Origin: Marinarcus sediminis
GTDB taxonomy: Bacteria > Campylobacterota > Campylobacteria > Campylobacterales > Arcobacteraceae
NCBI RefSeq assembly: GCF_048571275.1
Contig: NZ_CP182357.1
Location: 496,001 to 560,000, forward strand
Reading direction: 5' to 3'
Length of the DNA: 64,000 bases
Below the pieces are notes generated by a model that searched no databases, was not told the DNA's origin, and saw only the letters and a program-made list of their open reading frames with translations. Made by a program: the position numbers and the translations under genes. Shown in pieces: positions 26,249 through 35,534 of the stretch. The first letter of the stretch is position 1; each line of letters opens with the position of its first letter.

Positions 26249-27232
26249 TTAATAAATCAATCCCTCTTTTTTTAACGCTTTTTTAATATTGAACATTTGT
26301 TGATGTTTGTTTTTACACCAAGAAGGCGATAGAAGTGAACTGTCTGCAATACCAGCAGTGATTCTTTGAACATAAACATTTTTGGGCAATCGTTTTATAG
26401 ATTCAACCACAGTATTGATGTAGAGTGTTTCACTAATAGGAGTGAAGTTTCCTTTTTTATACTCGTTGGTCAAAAGAGTATTTTTAACAACATACAAAGG
26501 GTGAAATTTAATGGAATCGACATGTAATTTTAATGTTTCATCTAAAGTATGAAGCATCATCTCTTGAGTCTCATTGGGCAAACCATAAATCAAGTGTGCA
26601 CAAACAAGCAATCCTTTGTGTTTGGTTTTTTTAATCCATTTTCTCATATTAGAAGCATCATCACCGCGGTTGATTGTTTCTAGTGTTTTATCATAAAACG
26701 ATTGCACCCCATACTCAACCCAAATCTCTTTTTCTAAAGAGAGTTCATACAGATAATCTAAAATATCTTCGCTCATACAATCCGTACGTGTTCCAATAGA
26801 CAAACCCAAAACATTATCAAAGCTGAGCGCTTTCTCATAAAGTGCTTTAAGAGTATCAAGAGGAGCATACGTATTGGTAAACGATTGAAAATAGACAATA
26901 AACTTCTTTGCACCAAACTTTTTTTCCAGCCGTGTTTTTGTAACATTAAATTGCATTTCAAGTTGTTTAAGCTGATTGTTTAAATAGATATTTTCTGTGG
27001 TTTTTGGACTGAGTTTAAACTTCGATTTTTTATCTTGAAGATTGGGGCTAAAAGAGTCATTCTCGCAAAAAGAACAACCCCCATAAGCTACTGTACCATC
27101 AATGTTTGGACAGGTAAATCCACTGATACTGATGGGCACTTTGTAGACTTTTTCACCAAATTTATTCCGAAAATACCGACCAATGGTATTGACTGCTTTT
27201 AATTGCATTTGTAGAGATATTTTTTTAACCAC
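26249..27232 (-). CDS. TIGR01212 family radical SAM protein (YhcC-like)
   Basis: This 327-residue radical S-adenosylmethionine enzyme carries the cluster motif in an unusual long form: the N-terminal segment GFTCPNIDGTVAYGGCSFCENDSF, with the last two cysteines as CSFC. The sequence then reads YFQSFTNTYAPLDTLKALYEKAL, LSIGTRTDCMSEDILDYL and VEYGVQSFYDKTLETINRG, all family signatures. The reaction of YhcC is not established. It follows purF by 3 bp at the end of the trxB-dapB-purF operon. Confidence 0.9.
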   Translation of the reverse strand: MVKKISLQMQLKAVNTIGRYFRNKFGEKVYKVPISISGFTCPNIDGTVAYGGCSFCENDSFSPNLQDKKSKFKLSPKTTENIYLNNQLKQLEMQFNVTKTRLEKKFGAKKFIVYFQSFTNTYAPLDTLKALYEKALSFDNVLGLSIGTRTDCMSEDILDYLYELSLEKEIWVEYGVQSFYDKTLETINRGDDASNMRKWIKKTKHKGLLVCAHLIYGLPNETQEMMLHTLDETLKLHVDSIKFHPLYVVKNTLLTNEYKKGNFTPISETLYINTVVESIKRLPKNVYVQRITAGIADSSLLSPSWCKNKHQQMFNIKKALKKEGLIY

Positions 27233-27235
27233 AAT

Positions 27236-28582
27236 TTACTTTACAAAATAATCGCCGTTAAAACTCTCTAAGGCATAATTTCTTTCACCACCAATTGAAG
27301 TGACCAAATCATCAATGCTTAAGTACTCCAATGAATCTGCTTCAATGTACTCTTTGACTTCCTCTTTGGTCATTCTGTATGAAATCAACTCCTCTTGATT
27401 GGGAGTATCAATTCCATAATAACATGGGAATTTAATTTCGGGACTGGCAACTCTGAAGTGAACCTCTTTTGCCCCAGCATCTTTTAACATCTTCACAATT
27501 CTTTTGCTGGTTGTTCCTCGAACAATTGAATCATCAATAACCAGCAGAGATTTCCCTTCAATCAACGATCTCATAGGACTGAGTTTCATTCTGACTTTTA
27601 AGTTTCTCATCTCTTGTGTGGGTTCAATGAAAGTTCTTCCAATATAATGATTTCGGATGATTCCATACTCAAAGGGAATCCCACTTTCACTGGCATATCC
27701 CAATGCTGCTGGAACACCAGAATCAGGTACAGGCACAACCATGTCATAATGTACATTTAAATGGGCATCATTTTGAGCCAATGTTCTTCCCATATTTTCT
27801 CTTGTTCTGTAAACAATTTTACCGTCAATGACTGAATCTGGTCTGGCGAAATAGACATATTCAAACGCGCAAGGTCTAAAATCTGGTTCATACAATTGAA
27901 GTGATTCTGGCTCATCTTTTCCTTCATCAAAAATCAACATTTCACCAGGTCTTACATCTCTGATAAACTCTGCATCAACCAAATCAAACGCACACGTTTC
28001 ACTTGCAACAATATACCCACCACTTTTTAACTTTCCAATAGACAATGGCCGAATGCCATGTTTATCTCGAATAACAAACTGTTTAGAACGCGATTGCACA
28101 ATAAAACAATACGCACCAATGGTTCTGTCTAATGCCTCTTTAATTCTATCTCTTAATCGGTCTTTTGAATTTTTTGCGATTAAATGAATTAAGTTTTCAG
28201 TATCCATTCCTGTTTGGTATATAGCCCCTTTATCAATTAAATCATTTCTGACTTCATCTTTATTGATTAAATTGCCATTATGAACAATAGATATTTCACC
28301 CAATTTATATTTTGCAAAAATAGGTTGAGCATCTAAAATAGAGTCTCCGCCCGCTGTTGAATATCTGTTATGACCTATGGCCATATTCCCTTTCAGAACT
28401 GTTAATGCCTCTTCCGTAAAAACTTCAGAAACCAAACCTCTGTTTTTAATTGTATGGATTTTACCATTGCATGATGAACTGATTCCTGTGGCTTCTTGCC
28501 CTCTGTGTTGCATTGAGAAAAGGGCTATTGAAGCCAGTCTTGCTGCATTTTCATTTCCGTATATTCCAACTATTGCGCACAT
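27236..28582 (-). CDS. purF: Amidophosphoribosyltransferase
   Basis: PurF makes phosphoribosylamine from PRPP and glutamine, the first committed step of purine synthesis. The 448-residue protein starts MCAIVGIYGNE, so Cys2 becomes the N-terminal nucleophile of the glutaminase domain after Met removal. The glutaminase motifs MQHRGQEATGIS and IGHNRYSTAGG follow. The C-terminal phosphoribosyltransferase site is VIDDSIVRGTTSKRIV. It sits 10 bp after dapB, away from the purC-purS-purQ cluster at 56493-58458. Confidence 0.97.
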   Translation of the reverse strand: MCAIVGIYGNENAARLASIALFSMQHRGQEATGISSSCNGKIHTIKNRGLVSEVFTEEALTVLKGNMAIGHNRYSTAGGDSILDAQPIFAKYKLGEISIVHNGNLINKDEVRNDLIDKGAIYQTGMDTENLIHLIAKNSKDRLRDRIKEALDRTIGAYCFIVQSRSKQFVIRDKHGIRPLSIGKLKSGGYIVASETCAFDLVDAEFIRDVRPGEMLIFDEGKDEPESLQLYEPDFRPCAFEYVYFARPDSVIDGKIVYRTRENMGRTLAQNDAHLNVHYDMVVPVPDSGVPAALGYASESGIPFEYGIIRNHYIGRTFIEPTQEMRNLKVRMKLSPMRSLIEGKSLLVIDDSIVRGTTSKRIVKMLKDAGAKEVHFRVASPEIKFPCYYGIDTPNQEELISYRMTKEEVKEYIEADSLEYLSIDDLVTSIGGERNYALESFNGDYFVK

Positions 28583-28592
28583 AAATTAATCC

Positions 28593-29366
28593 TTATAATC
28601 CTAAACAATCATTTATCGAATAAAGACCTGTATCTTGTTTAACAAGCCATTTCGCTGCTTTTATTGCACCTTTTGAAAAAGTGTTTCGTGAAGTAGCTGT
28701 ATGATGTAACTCGATGAATTCACCATCATTATATAGTCCAACCGTATGTCGTCCGACAATATCTCCACCACGTAAACTCATCACGCCAATTTCATCTTTT
28801 GTTCTTGCACCAATAACGCCATCTCGTCCACTGACTCTGACGGCATCAAGGTCTAAATCTCTTGCACGAGCAGCATGTTCTGCGAGAGTTAATGCTGTTC
28901 CAGATGGAGCATCTACTTTATGCCGATGGTGTTGTTCCACAATTTCAATGTCAAACTCTTTTAATGTTTTAGACGCCAATGAAACCAATTTATTTAAAAC
29001 AGCAACCCCTAAACTCATATTTGTTGCATATAAAATAGGAACTTTTTTACTCGCTTCAATAAGAAGATTTTGTTGATGTTTATTAAACCCTGTTGTTGCA
29101 ATAACCAAAGGTGTATTTCCACCATTCTCAACAATTTCAGTAAGAAGTGCTTCTGTTGCTGCGGGTGCACTGAAATCAATAACCACGTCAGATGCTTCTA
29201 ATAACGTTTTCATATCATTCGTAACAATCGTACCTTCGGGTACAACTTTTTTCAGTTCATCAAAAACATGGCATGCACTCAATCTTACTTCTTGATCAGA
29301 AGCCAAATCATCAATTAACAATGACCCTACTCTTCCTGTACTTCCAATAACCCCTACGTTTATCAT
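28593..29366 (-). CDS. dapB: 4-hydroxy-tetrahydrodipicolinate reductase
   Basis: DapB reduces hydroxytetrahydrodipicolinate in the lysine/diaminopimelate pathway. The 257-residue protein has the N-terminal nucleotide loop VGVIGSTGRVGSLL, the VVIDFSAPAAT segment, and the catalytic EIVEQHHRHKVDAPSGTALTL signature with its His/Lys residues. It shares the trxB-dapB-purF operon with 10-11-bp gaps. lysA, the last enzyme of the pathway, is at 46000-47214. Confidence 0.97.
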   Translation of the reverse strand: MINVGVIGSTGRVGSLLIDDLASDQEVRLSACHVFDELKKVVPEGTIVTNDMKTLLEASDVVIDFSAPAATEALLTEIVENGGNTPLVIATTGFNKHQQNLLIEASKKVPILYATNMSLGVAVLNKLVSLASKTLKEFDIEIVEQHHRHKVDAPSGTALTLAEHAARARDLDLDAVRVSGRDGVIGARTKDEIGVMSLRGGDIVGRHTVGLYNDGEFIELHHTATSRNTFSKGAIKAAKWLVKQDTGLYSINDCLGL

Positions 29367-29377
29367 CGACTTTCCTC

Positions 29378-30307
29378 TTATCCTAAATATTCAATAATAT
29401 TAACAGCTGCTGTTGCACCATCGGCTGCGGCACATACGACTTGTTTTGCCGCGTCAATTCTTACATCACCTGCAGCATACAATCCGGGTACCGATGTTTT
29501 CATTCGTAAATCAACCACCACTTCACCTTGTGCATTCACATCACACAGATAGTTTCCATCTTCTTGTTTCAAACAATCACTTAACACATCTCTTCCAACA
29601 AAAACAAACACACCAGGAACATCCAACTGTCTTGTCTCTCCTGTTTGTTTTGATTTTACAATCAATCCTGTCACGCCCATGTTATCACCAATGACTTCTT
29701 CAACATCAACATTCGTGACCTCTTCAATATTTTCACAATGTTTCATATGTTCAATGGTACTTGGTGCGGCTCTGTAAGTATCTCGTCTGTGAACTAAGTA
29801 AACTTTTGAACACGTTTTTGCCAAATAGACGGCTTCTTCAAGTGCTGAATCTCCACCACCGATTAATGCCACTTCTTTATTTTTATAAAAAAATCCATCG
29901 CACGTTGCACACGTAGAGATTCCTCTTCCAAAGAATTTATCTTCACCTACAAACCCTGCACGTCTTGGCACCGATCCTGTTGCAAGCAGAACCGTTTTTG
30001 CCTCTTGTTTGGTTCCATCTTCAAGTTCTATTTGAAATATGTTGTCATTTTTTGTTACTTTTAAAACTTGTTTCATTTCATGCTTTAATCCAAACTTCAT
30101 GGCTTGTGCTGGCCAGCTCTCCATCAAATCCATACCAGAAACCACTGCACTTTGCCCAGGATAATTCTCTATTTCACTGCTTCCAGTAATTTGTCCACCA
30201 GGCATTCCCATTTCGAACATTGTTACGTTTTTTAATCCACCTCTTGTAGCGTATAAACCTGCTGTTAAACCAGCTGGTCCTCCCCCGATAATTGCTAAAT
30301 CTAACAT
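29378..30307 (-). CDS. trxB: Thioredoxin reductase
   Basis: TrxB is a flavoenzyme that reduces thioredoxin with NADPH. From the ATG at 30307 (GAAGG ribosome site; an 8-codon extension is possible but lacks one) it has 309 residues. The FAD loop LAIIGGGPAGLTAGLYATRGG starts at residue 4, the redox disulphide CATCDG lies near residue 135, an NADPH-binding GGGDSALEEA follows, and the C-terminal FAD motif is GLYAAGDVR. It heads the trxB-dapB-purF-radical SAM unit. Confidence 0.95.
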   Translation of the reverse strand: MLDLAIIGGGPAGLTAGLYATRGGLKNVTMFEMGMPGGQITGSSEIENYPGQSAVVSGMDLMESWPAQAMKFGLKHEMKQVLKVTKNDNIFQIELEDGTKQEAKTVLLATGSVPRRAGFVGEDKFFGRGISTCATCDGFFYKNKEVALIGGGDSALEEAVYLAKTCSKVYLVHRRDTYRAAPSTIEHMKHCENIEEVTNVDVEEVIGDNMGVTGLIVKSKQTGETRQLDVPGVFVFVGRDVLSDCLKQEDGNYLCDVNAQGEVVVDLRMKTSVPGLYAAGDVRIDAAKQVVCAAADGATAAVNIIEYLG

Positions 30308-30507
30308 ACAATTTCCTTCTTTGTTATTCATAATGTTTTTAATATGTTCATCTAAATTTTGATTTTTCTGTTCTTCTTAATGTAAAGGCACAATGATACT
30401 CAAAATTTATTAAGCACAAGATTAATTAAAAATATTTAACCCAATTGGTTAAGGTTTATTTCACTTTTAATGCCTCTTTACTAATCTTCTATAAAAGAAT
30501 TTTTTGA

Positions 30508-30513
30508 TACAAT
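30508..30513 (+). promoter_or_regulatory. -10 box of the alaS promoter
   Basis: TACAAT, preceded by a T-run and GA, lies 31 bp before the alaS start. The 236-bp gap to trxB is divergent; no -35 box, riboswitch or T-box-like leader is apparent in it. Confidence 0.45.
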
Positions 30514-30543
30514 CGTGAAAAATAAAGATTAATGGAAATTTAC

Positions 30544-33099
30544 ATGGATATCAGAAAAGAGTTTTTAGAGTTTTTTCAAAGTAAAGGACACGAAATATAT
30601 GACAGCATGTCATTGGTTCCCGATGATGCAACACTGCTATTTACAAATGCTGGAATGGTTCAATTCAAAGATATTTTTACAGGTGCAATTCCTCGACCTA
30701 AAAACCCTAAGGCAACAAGTTGCCAACTGTGTGTACGTGCGGGTGGGAAGCATAATGACTTAGAGAATGTTGGTTATACAGCACGACATCATACTCTCTT
30801 TGAGATGTTAGGAAACTTCTCTTTTGGTGATTATTTTAAAGAAGATGCCATTGCTCATGCTTGGGAATTTATCACAAAAAACTTAGCATTACCAGAAGAG
30901 AGACTCTGGGTAACGATTCACGAAACAGATGATGAAGCATTTAACTTATGGATCAAACATATTGCTCCTGAACGCATCAAAAGATTTGGGGACAAAGATA
31001 ACTTTTGGTCTATGGGTGATACAGGGGCATGTGGCCCTTGCAGTGAAATTTTTTATGACCAAGGTGCCGATCATTTTTCTTCAAGTGAAGATTATTTAGG
31101 TGGGGAAGGTGATCGATTTTTAGAGATTTGGAACTTGGTTTTCATGCAATACGAAAGAGACAGCGCAGGAAAACTCAATCCGCTTCCAAAACCTTCCATT
31201 GATACAGGTATGGGACTTGAGCGTGTCATTGCCATTAAAGAGGGAAAATTTAACAATTTCGACTCTTCTATGTTTACCCCTCTCATCAACGAAGTTAAAA
31301 AATTAAGTCAAAAAGAACCAACGGCTGAAACAATAGGCAGTTTCAGAGTAATTGCTGATCACTTAAGAGCAGTCAGTTTTATGATTTCACATGGAATTTT
31401 GTTTGACAAAGAGGGTCGAGGTTATGTCTTAAGACGAATTTTAAGACGCGCCGTTCGACATGGTTACTTACTGGGATTTAGAAAACCATTTATGGCGAAA
31501 CTGGTTGATACCTTGGTTTCTATGATGGGTGACCATTACACCGAATTGGCGGAAAAGAGCAAATATATTAAAGAACAAATCACACTTGAAGAGGATCGAT
31601 TCTTTAAAACCATTGATTCAGGAATGGCGCTGTTTAATGAAGAGTTAGAACACACCAAAGATATTTTCAGCGGTGAAGTTGCTTTTAAACTTTATGATAC
31701 ATTTGGATTTCCATTAGACTTAACAGAAGATATGTTAAGAACCGTGAACTTAAATGTCGATTCTGAGAAATTTGATGCATTGATGTTGGAGCAAAAAACA
31801 AAAGCAAAAGCGGCCTGGAAAGGAAGCGGTGATGTCTCTAACTCGGGTGATTTTAAAAGTTTATTGGAAAAATATGGCAAAAATGAGTTTGTAGGATACA
31901 CCAACAACGCTTACCGAACAAAAATTGTTGCTTTACTTGATAATGAGTTCAATGAAGTTTCGACACTACAACAAGGCCAAAGTGGTTGGGTTATGCTTGA
32001 ACAAACGCCTTTTTATGCACAATCAGGTGGACAAGCAGGCGATGTGGGAATTATTGAAGACAACAAACACATTGCAGAGGTACTTGATACAAAAAAATTC
32101 TTTGATTTAAACTTATCTAAAATCAAAGTCGTTCAATCAAATTTAAATGCCGGTGAAGTCATTGATACCGTTGTTGTCAATCGATATGAAGTCGCAAAAC
32201 ATCACAGTGCGACTCACTTGTTGCAAAGTGCGTTAAAAATGGTTTTAGGAGACAATGTCTCTCAAGCGGGATCACTCAATGACTCAAGTCGATTGCGATT
32301 TGACTTCACCTATCCAAAAGCCATGACAGAGGCACAAATCAATGAAGTTGAAGATTTGGTCAACTCAATGATTACTCGAGGAATTGCTGGAAATGTTGAA
32401 GAGTTGCCTATTGAAGAAGCAAAACAAAAAGGTGCCATTGCCATGTTTGGTGAAAAATATGGGGATATGGTCAGAGTGGTTACTTTCAGTGATTTTTCTG
32501 TTGAATTTTGTGGTGGAATCCATGTACGAAATACAGCTGACATTGGTAGCTTTTTTATTACAAAAGAGTCAGGAGTCAGCGCAGGAGTAAGAAGAATTGA
32601 AGCCGTTTGTGGATTGGCAGCAACCACTTTTGCAAAAGACAATATTGCCAAACTTGCTCAAATTCAAGCAGAAGTTAAAAACATTGATCCCCTTGCAGGA
32701 ATTGCCAAATTAAAAGAGCAAATCAAAGAACTCAAAAAAGAGTTACAAGAGGCACAAAATGCTGTTTCAACTCCCATTAAAGAAGAAAAAATAGGTGATG
32801 TCACAGTTGTGGTTGAAATTTTAGAAAATGGCGATTTGAAAAAGATTGTTGACGATTTAAAAAATGCTCATGAAAAAGTAGTCGTACTTCTCATTCAACC
32901 AAAAGATGATAAGGTATTGATTGTTGCAGGAAGCAAAAATACAGCACTCAAAGCCGGTGATTGGATTAAAAATATTGCGCCAATCGTCGGTGGAGGTGGT
33001 GGTGGAAGACCTGACTTCGCACAAGCGGGAGGAAAAGATATCACAAAAGTAGAAGAAGCTAAAACAGCTGCTTTACTTTATGCTAAGGAGAACATTTGA
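30544..33099 (+). CDS. alaS: Alanyl-tRNA synthetase
   Basis: AlaS charges tRNA-Ala. Starting at ATG 30544 gives 851 residues (a start four codons earlier is possible). The class II catalytic core begins DIRKEFLEFFQSKGHEIYDS with motif 1 and the family's FTNAGMVQFKDIFTG. The editing domain shows the zinc histidines in KHHSATHLLQSAL and the later cysteine/histidine pair VEFCGGIHVRN. The C-Ala domain ends with GGGGGGRPDFAQAGG. It overlaps the next gene's TTG start by 4 bp. Confidence 0.97.
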   Translation: MDIRKEFLEFFQSKGHEIYDSMSLVPDDATLLFTNAGMVQFKDIFTGAIPRPKNPKATSCQLCVRAGGKHNDLENVGYTARHHTLFEMLGNFSFGDYFKEDAIAHAWEFITKNLALPEERLWVTIHETDDEAFNLWIKHIAPERIKRFGDKDNFWSMGDTGACGPCSEIFYDQGADHFSSSEDYLGGEGDRFLEIWNLVFMQYERDSAGKLNPLPKPSIDTGMGLERVIAIKEGKFNNFDSSMFTPLINEVKKLSQKEPTAETIGSFRVIADHLRAVSFMISHGILFDKEGRGYVLRRILRRAVRHGYLLGFRKPFMAKLVDTLVSMMGDHYTELAEKSKYIKEQITLEEDRFFKTIDSGMALFNEELEHTKDIFSGEVAFKLYDTFGFPLDLTEDMLRTVNLNVDSEKFDALMLEQKTKAKAAWKGSGDVSNSGDFKSLLEKYGKNEFVGYTNNAYRTKIVALLDNEFNEVSTLQQGQSGWVMLEQTPFYAQSGGQAGDVGIIEDNKHIAEVLDTKKFFDLNLSKIKVVQSNLNAGEVIDTVVVNRYEVAKHHSATHLLQSALKMVLGDNVSQAGSLNDSSRLRFDFTYPKAMTEAQINEVEDLVNSMITRGIAGNVEELPIEEAKQKGAIAMFGEKYGDMVRVVTFSDFSVEFCGGIHVRNTADIGSFFITKESGVSAGVRRIEAVCGLAATTFAKDNIAKLAQIQAEVKNIDPLAGIAKLKEQIKELKKELQEAQNAVSTPIKEEKIGDVTVVVEILENGDLKKIVDDLKNAHEKVVVLLIQPKDDKVLIVAGSKNTALKAGDWIKNIAPIVGGGGGGRPDFAQAGGKDITKVEEAKTAALLYAKENI

Positions 33100-33587
33100 G
33101 AGAACTCAGCCATGAAATATTTGCAAACTTTTCTTCAATTATAGTATTTCTTCACGTCCTAAGTGCCATCATTTGGGTCGGAGGAATGATTGCCATACGA
33201 TTTGCAATTCACTACTCAATGCAAACCATCATTGAGCCAAAATTAAAATTGGAAAGAACCTTAGAGAACCTTATTCGGTTTTTTAATATTGTTATTCCCA
33301 TCATTGCAATTTTATTAATTACCGCCTTGATTATGGTCTTTGCAATTGATTTTAAAGGAACTTCTTTACAGTTTGCTATTCATATAAAAGAGAGCATTTG
33401 GACCATAATGACACTCGTTTTTATTGCCATTTATATCCGAAGAAACAAAGCAGAGAAAGCTTTTTTAGAAGATGATATGGTCAAAACAAGAGCCTATTTG
33501 GCACCCATTGCCCAATGGATGATTCCTTTAAATATTGTTTTAGGGTGTATTGCCATTTATTTGGGAATTATTTTAAGAGGTTTATAA
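33096..33587 (+). CDS. Four-helix integral membrane protein, CopD/DUF4149-like
   Basis: This 163-residue membrane protein has four hydrophobic helices (roughly residues 11-33, 62-85, 98-118 and 138-160). The first helix reads FLHVLSAIIWVGGMIAIRF, an H-x-x-x-x-x-W-x-G-G pattern seen in CopD-like and DUF4149 membrane proteins, where the histidine may bind haem or metal. The start is TTG at 33096 overlapping the alaS stop, preceded by AAGGAG. No specific function can be assigned. It ends in a terminator that contains its own stop codon. Confidence 0.6.
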   Translation: MRELSHEIFANFSSIIVFLHVLSAIIWVGGMIAIRFAIHYSMQTIIEPKLKLERTLENLIRFFNIVIPIIAILLITALIMVFAIDFKGTSLQFAIHIKESIWTIMTLVFIAIYIRRNKAEKAFLEDDMVKTRAYLAPIAQWMIPLNIVLGCIAIYLGIILRGL

Positions 33588-33607
33588 AAATAAACCTCTT
33601 TTTTTAT
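33575..33607 (+). terminator. Terminator of the alaS unit
   Basis: AAGAGGTTTA (33575-33584) pairs exactly with TAAACCTCTT (33591-33600) and runs into seven T residues. The stem includes the stop codon of the membrane-protein gene. The mscS gene converges immediately after. Confidence 0.85.
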
Positions 33608-35512
33608 CTAACGTTTAAAGTGAGTCACTTGTGTTGGATACGCAAACTCTAAATGATTTGTTTTGATGATTTCTGCGAGTTTAAACATTACATCTTCTTT
33701 GACACTTAACCACTCAGACCAATTGGTTGTTCTTGAAAAACAGTAGACTAAAATATCCACCGAGGACTCACTAAACGCATCCAAATAAACCAAAATATCT
33801 CTTTTGATTCCTAAAATATCCTCTTTTTTAGCCAATTTGACATTCGTGGTCACCCCATCAATATTGGTCTTTTTACTGGCAATATCAGGATGATTTAAAA
33901 GCATTTGTTCAATGTCAATTAACGCTTGTCGAATGTCTTCAAAATTACTTTCATACGTTACTCCGATGTTCATCTTTATTCTTCGTCCAATAACACGTTT
34001 ACTCCAGTTTTTTATGGAACTTGACGCCAATAAAGAGTTGGGAATAGAGACCAATGCATTATCAAAAGTTCGAATGGTAGTGGTTCTCATTTTTAACTCA
34101 ATCACCGTTCCTTCGTAAGTATCTGTTACAATCCAATCCCCTTGACTAAAAGAGTTATCCAGCATTAAATTCACACTTGAAAAAAGGTTACTGACTGTCT
34201 CTTTGGCTGCAAAAGCAATGGCAATACCACCAATTCCCAGTGAGGCTAAAATCGCTTTTACATCAAACTCTAATTCGGTTAAAATAAATAACGTGACGAT
34301 GATGACAAGAATAAAAGTAAAAAGTTTGAGTAAAAAACCGACCATCTCTTTTCGTACATTGGCGTGTCTTTCAAAAAATATTTCGGAGAAATTGTTGATC
34401 CACTCATCAAATATGTTATACACCAAATAACCACTGTTGATAATATACGCAATATTAATAAAGGTCTCAACTTTTGAGATATTAAACTGTCCTTTATGAA
34501 TGATTTCAAAGAAGAGTTCAATTGAAAAAATGAGCAAATAAAACCGAATAGGAGAATAAAAAGCGTTGGTTAAAAAACGTTTGATGAGCGTGTTTTTTCT
34601 TTTAGTCGCTTGATTGCTCTGCCCTTTTTGAACCACTGTTATCATCAAAGGCATGACAAAAACAATCAAAGAGTTGATAATCAAGAAAAACAGTGTTGCC
34701 AATAATATGCTTCCAATATCGACTTGCAAATAGAAATTAAGATAGATATTGATATTTTCAACCAAATCATTTGAATTGATCAGCTTAATCCAATACTCTA
34801 AATTGAATTTACTCACCAAAAAGTTTGTTTTTTCAATTTTGTTACTGTTATTAGATAAATAGTTCAAAATCTCTAAATACGTTAATACATCGGTTTTATA
34901 AATGGAATAATTTAATCTCAACTCATCATATAACTTAGCATCGATATTTTTATTGTTATTGTAATAATCATCAAATTTTTTCTCCAAAGGGGCATTCTTG
35001 ATATTTTTTTTGATGGTTTCAATATAGTTTCTCAATCCTTTTTGAGAGATATAACTGTTGCGTAATTTAATTAAATGGTTCATTCCTTCAAAAAACTCGA
35101 CCGTATTGTTAATATACGTCACTTCAAGTTCATCCCGTATATAAGCAACATCATAACCATAACTCTCATTGGCAGACATTTTTGAGGTAAGTTGTTCTAA
35201 ATTAGCAGTAATTTTCTCTTTATCAAAAAAGATGGGTTTATCATTGGCAACATAGTTTAAGATATTTTCTAAAAAAACTTTTTTGTGGACATACACATCA
35301 CCTTCATTGGCTTTTTCATTAACGCGTAACTCTTTATTGAGCTCTTTTAAACTCTCAATATCAAGTTCAAATTCACTGCTGCTTTGTGCTTGTGCTTGTG
35401 GTTGCGGTTGCGGTTGCGGTTGAACTTTGTCCAAAACCGTATCAATGCCTAAAGCACTGCTTACAACAAAAAGTAAAACAAACAGAAAATGAAATTTTAA
35501 ATATCTCCCCAC
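33608..35512 (-). CDS. Mechanosensitive ion channel of the MscS family with large N-terminal periplasmic domain
   Basis: This 634-residue protein has a signal peptide (to about residue 22), then a (Pro-Gln)4(Ala-Gln)2 tract near residues 31-42. A long helical periplasmic region of about 230 residues follows, then several membrane helices. The MscS core is the pore helix with VKAILASLGIGGIAIAFAAKE, followed by DNSFSQGDWIVTDTYEGTVIEL and the cytoplasmic vestibule domain. It protects cells from osmotic downshock. The large N-terminus resembles MscK/YbdG-type members rather than minimal MscS. No partner genes are evident. Confidence 0.88.
   Translation of the reverse strand: MGRYLKFHFLFVLLFVVSSALGIDTVLDKVQPQPQPQPQAQAQSSSEFELDIESLKELNKELRVNEKANEGDVYVHKKVFLENILNYVANDKPIFFDKEKITANLEQLTSKMSANESYGYDVAYIRDELEVTYINNTVEFFEGMNHLIKLRNSYISQKGLRNYIETIKKNIKNAPLEKKFDDYYNNNKNIDAKLYDELRLNYSIYKTDVLTYLEILNYLSNNSNKIEKTNFLVSKFNLEYWIKLINSNDLVENINIYLNFYLQVDIGSILLATLFFLIINSLIVFVMPLMITVVQKGQSNQATKRKNTLIKRFLTNAFYSPIRFYLLIFSIELFFEIIHKGQFNISKVETFINIAYIINSGYLVYNIFDEWINNFSEIFFERHANVRKEMVGFLLKLFTFILVIIVTLFILTELEFDVKAILASLGIGGIAIAFAAKETVSNLFSSVNLMLDNSFSQGDWIVTDTYEGTVIELKMRTTTIRTFDNALVSIPNSLLASSSIKNWSKRVIGRRIKMNIGVTYESNFEDIRQALIDIEQMLLNHPDIASKKTNIDGVTTNVKLAKKEDILGIKRDILVYLDAFSESSVDILVYCFSRTTNWSEWLSVKEDVMFKLAEIIKTNHLEFAYPTQVTHFKR
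35384..35419. repeat. Six-copy hexanucleotide repeat inside the mscS-family gene
   Basis: Six tandem TTGYGB hexamers (two TTGTGC, one TTGTGG, three TTGCGG) encode the alternating Gln with Pro or Ala in the N-terminal region of the channel. Copy-number change would keep the frame. Confidence 0.85.
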
Positions 35513-35534
35513 GACTTCCCCTTTTTAATACAAA

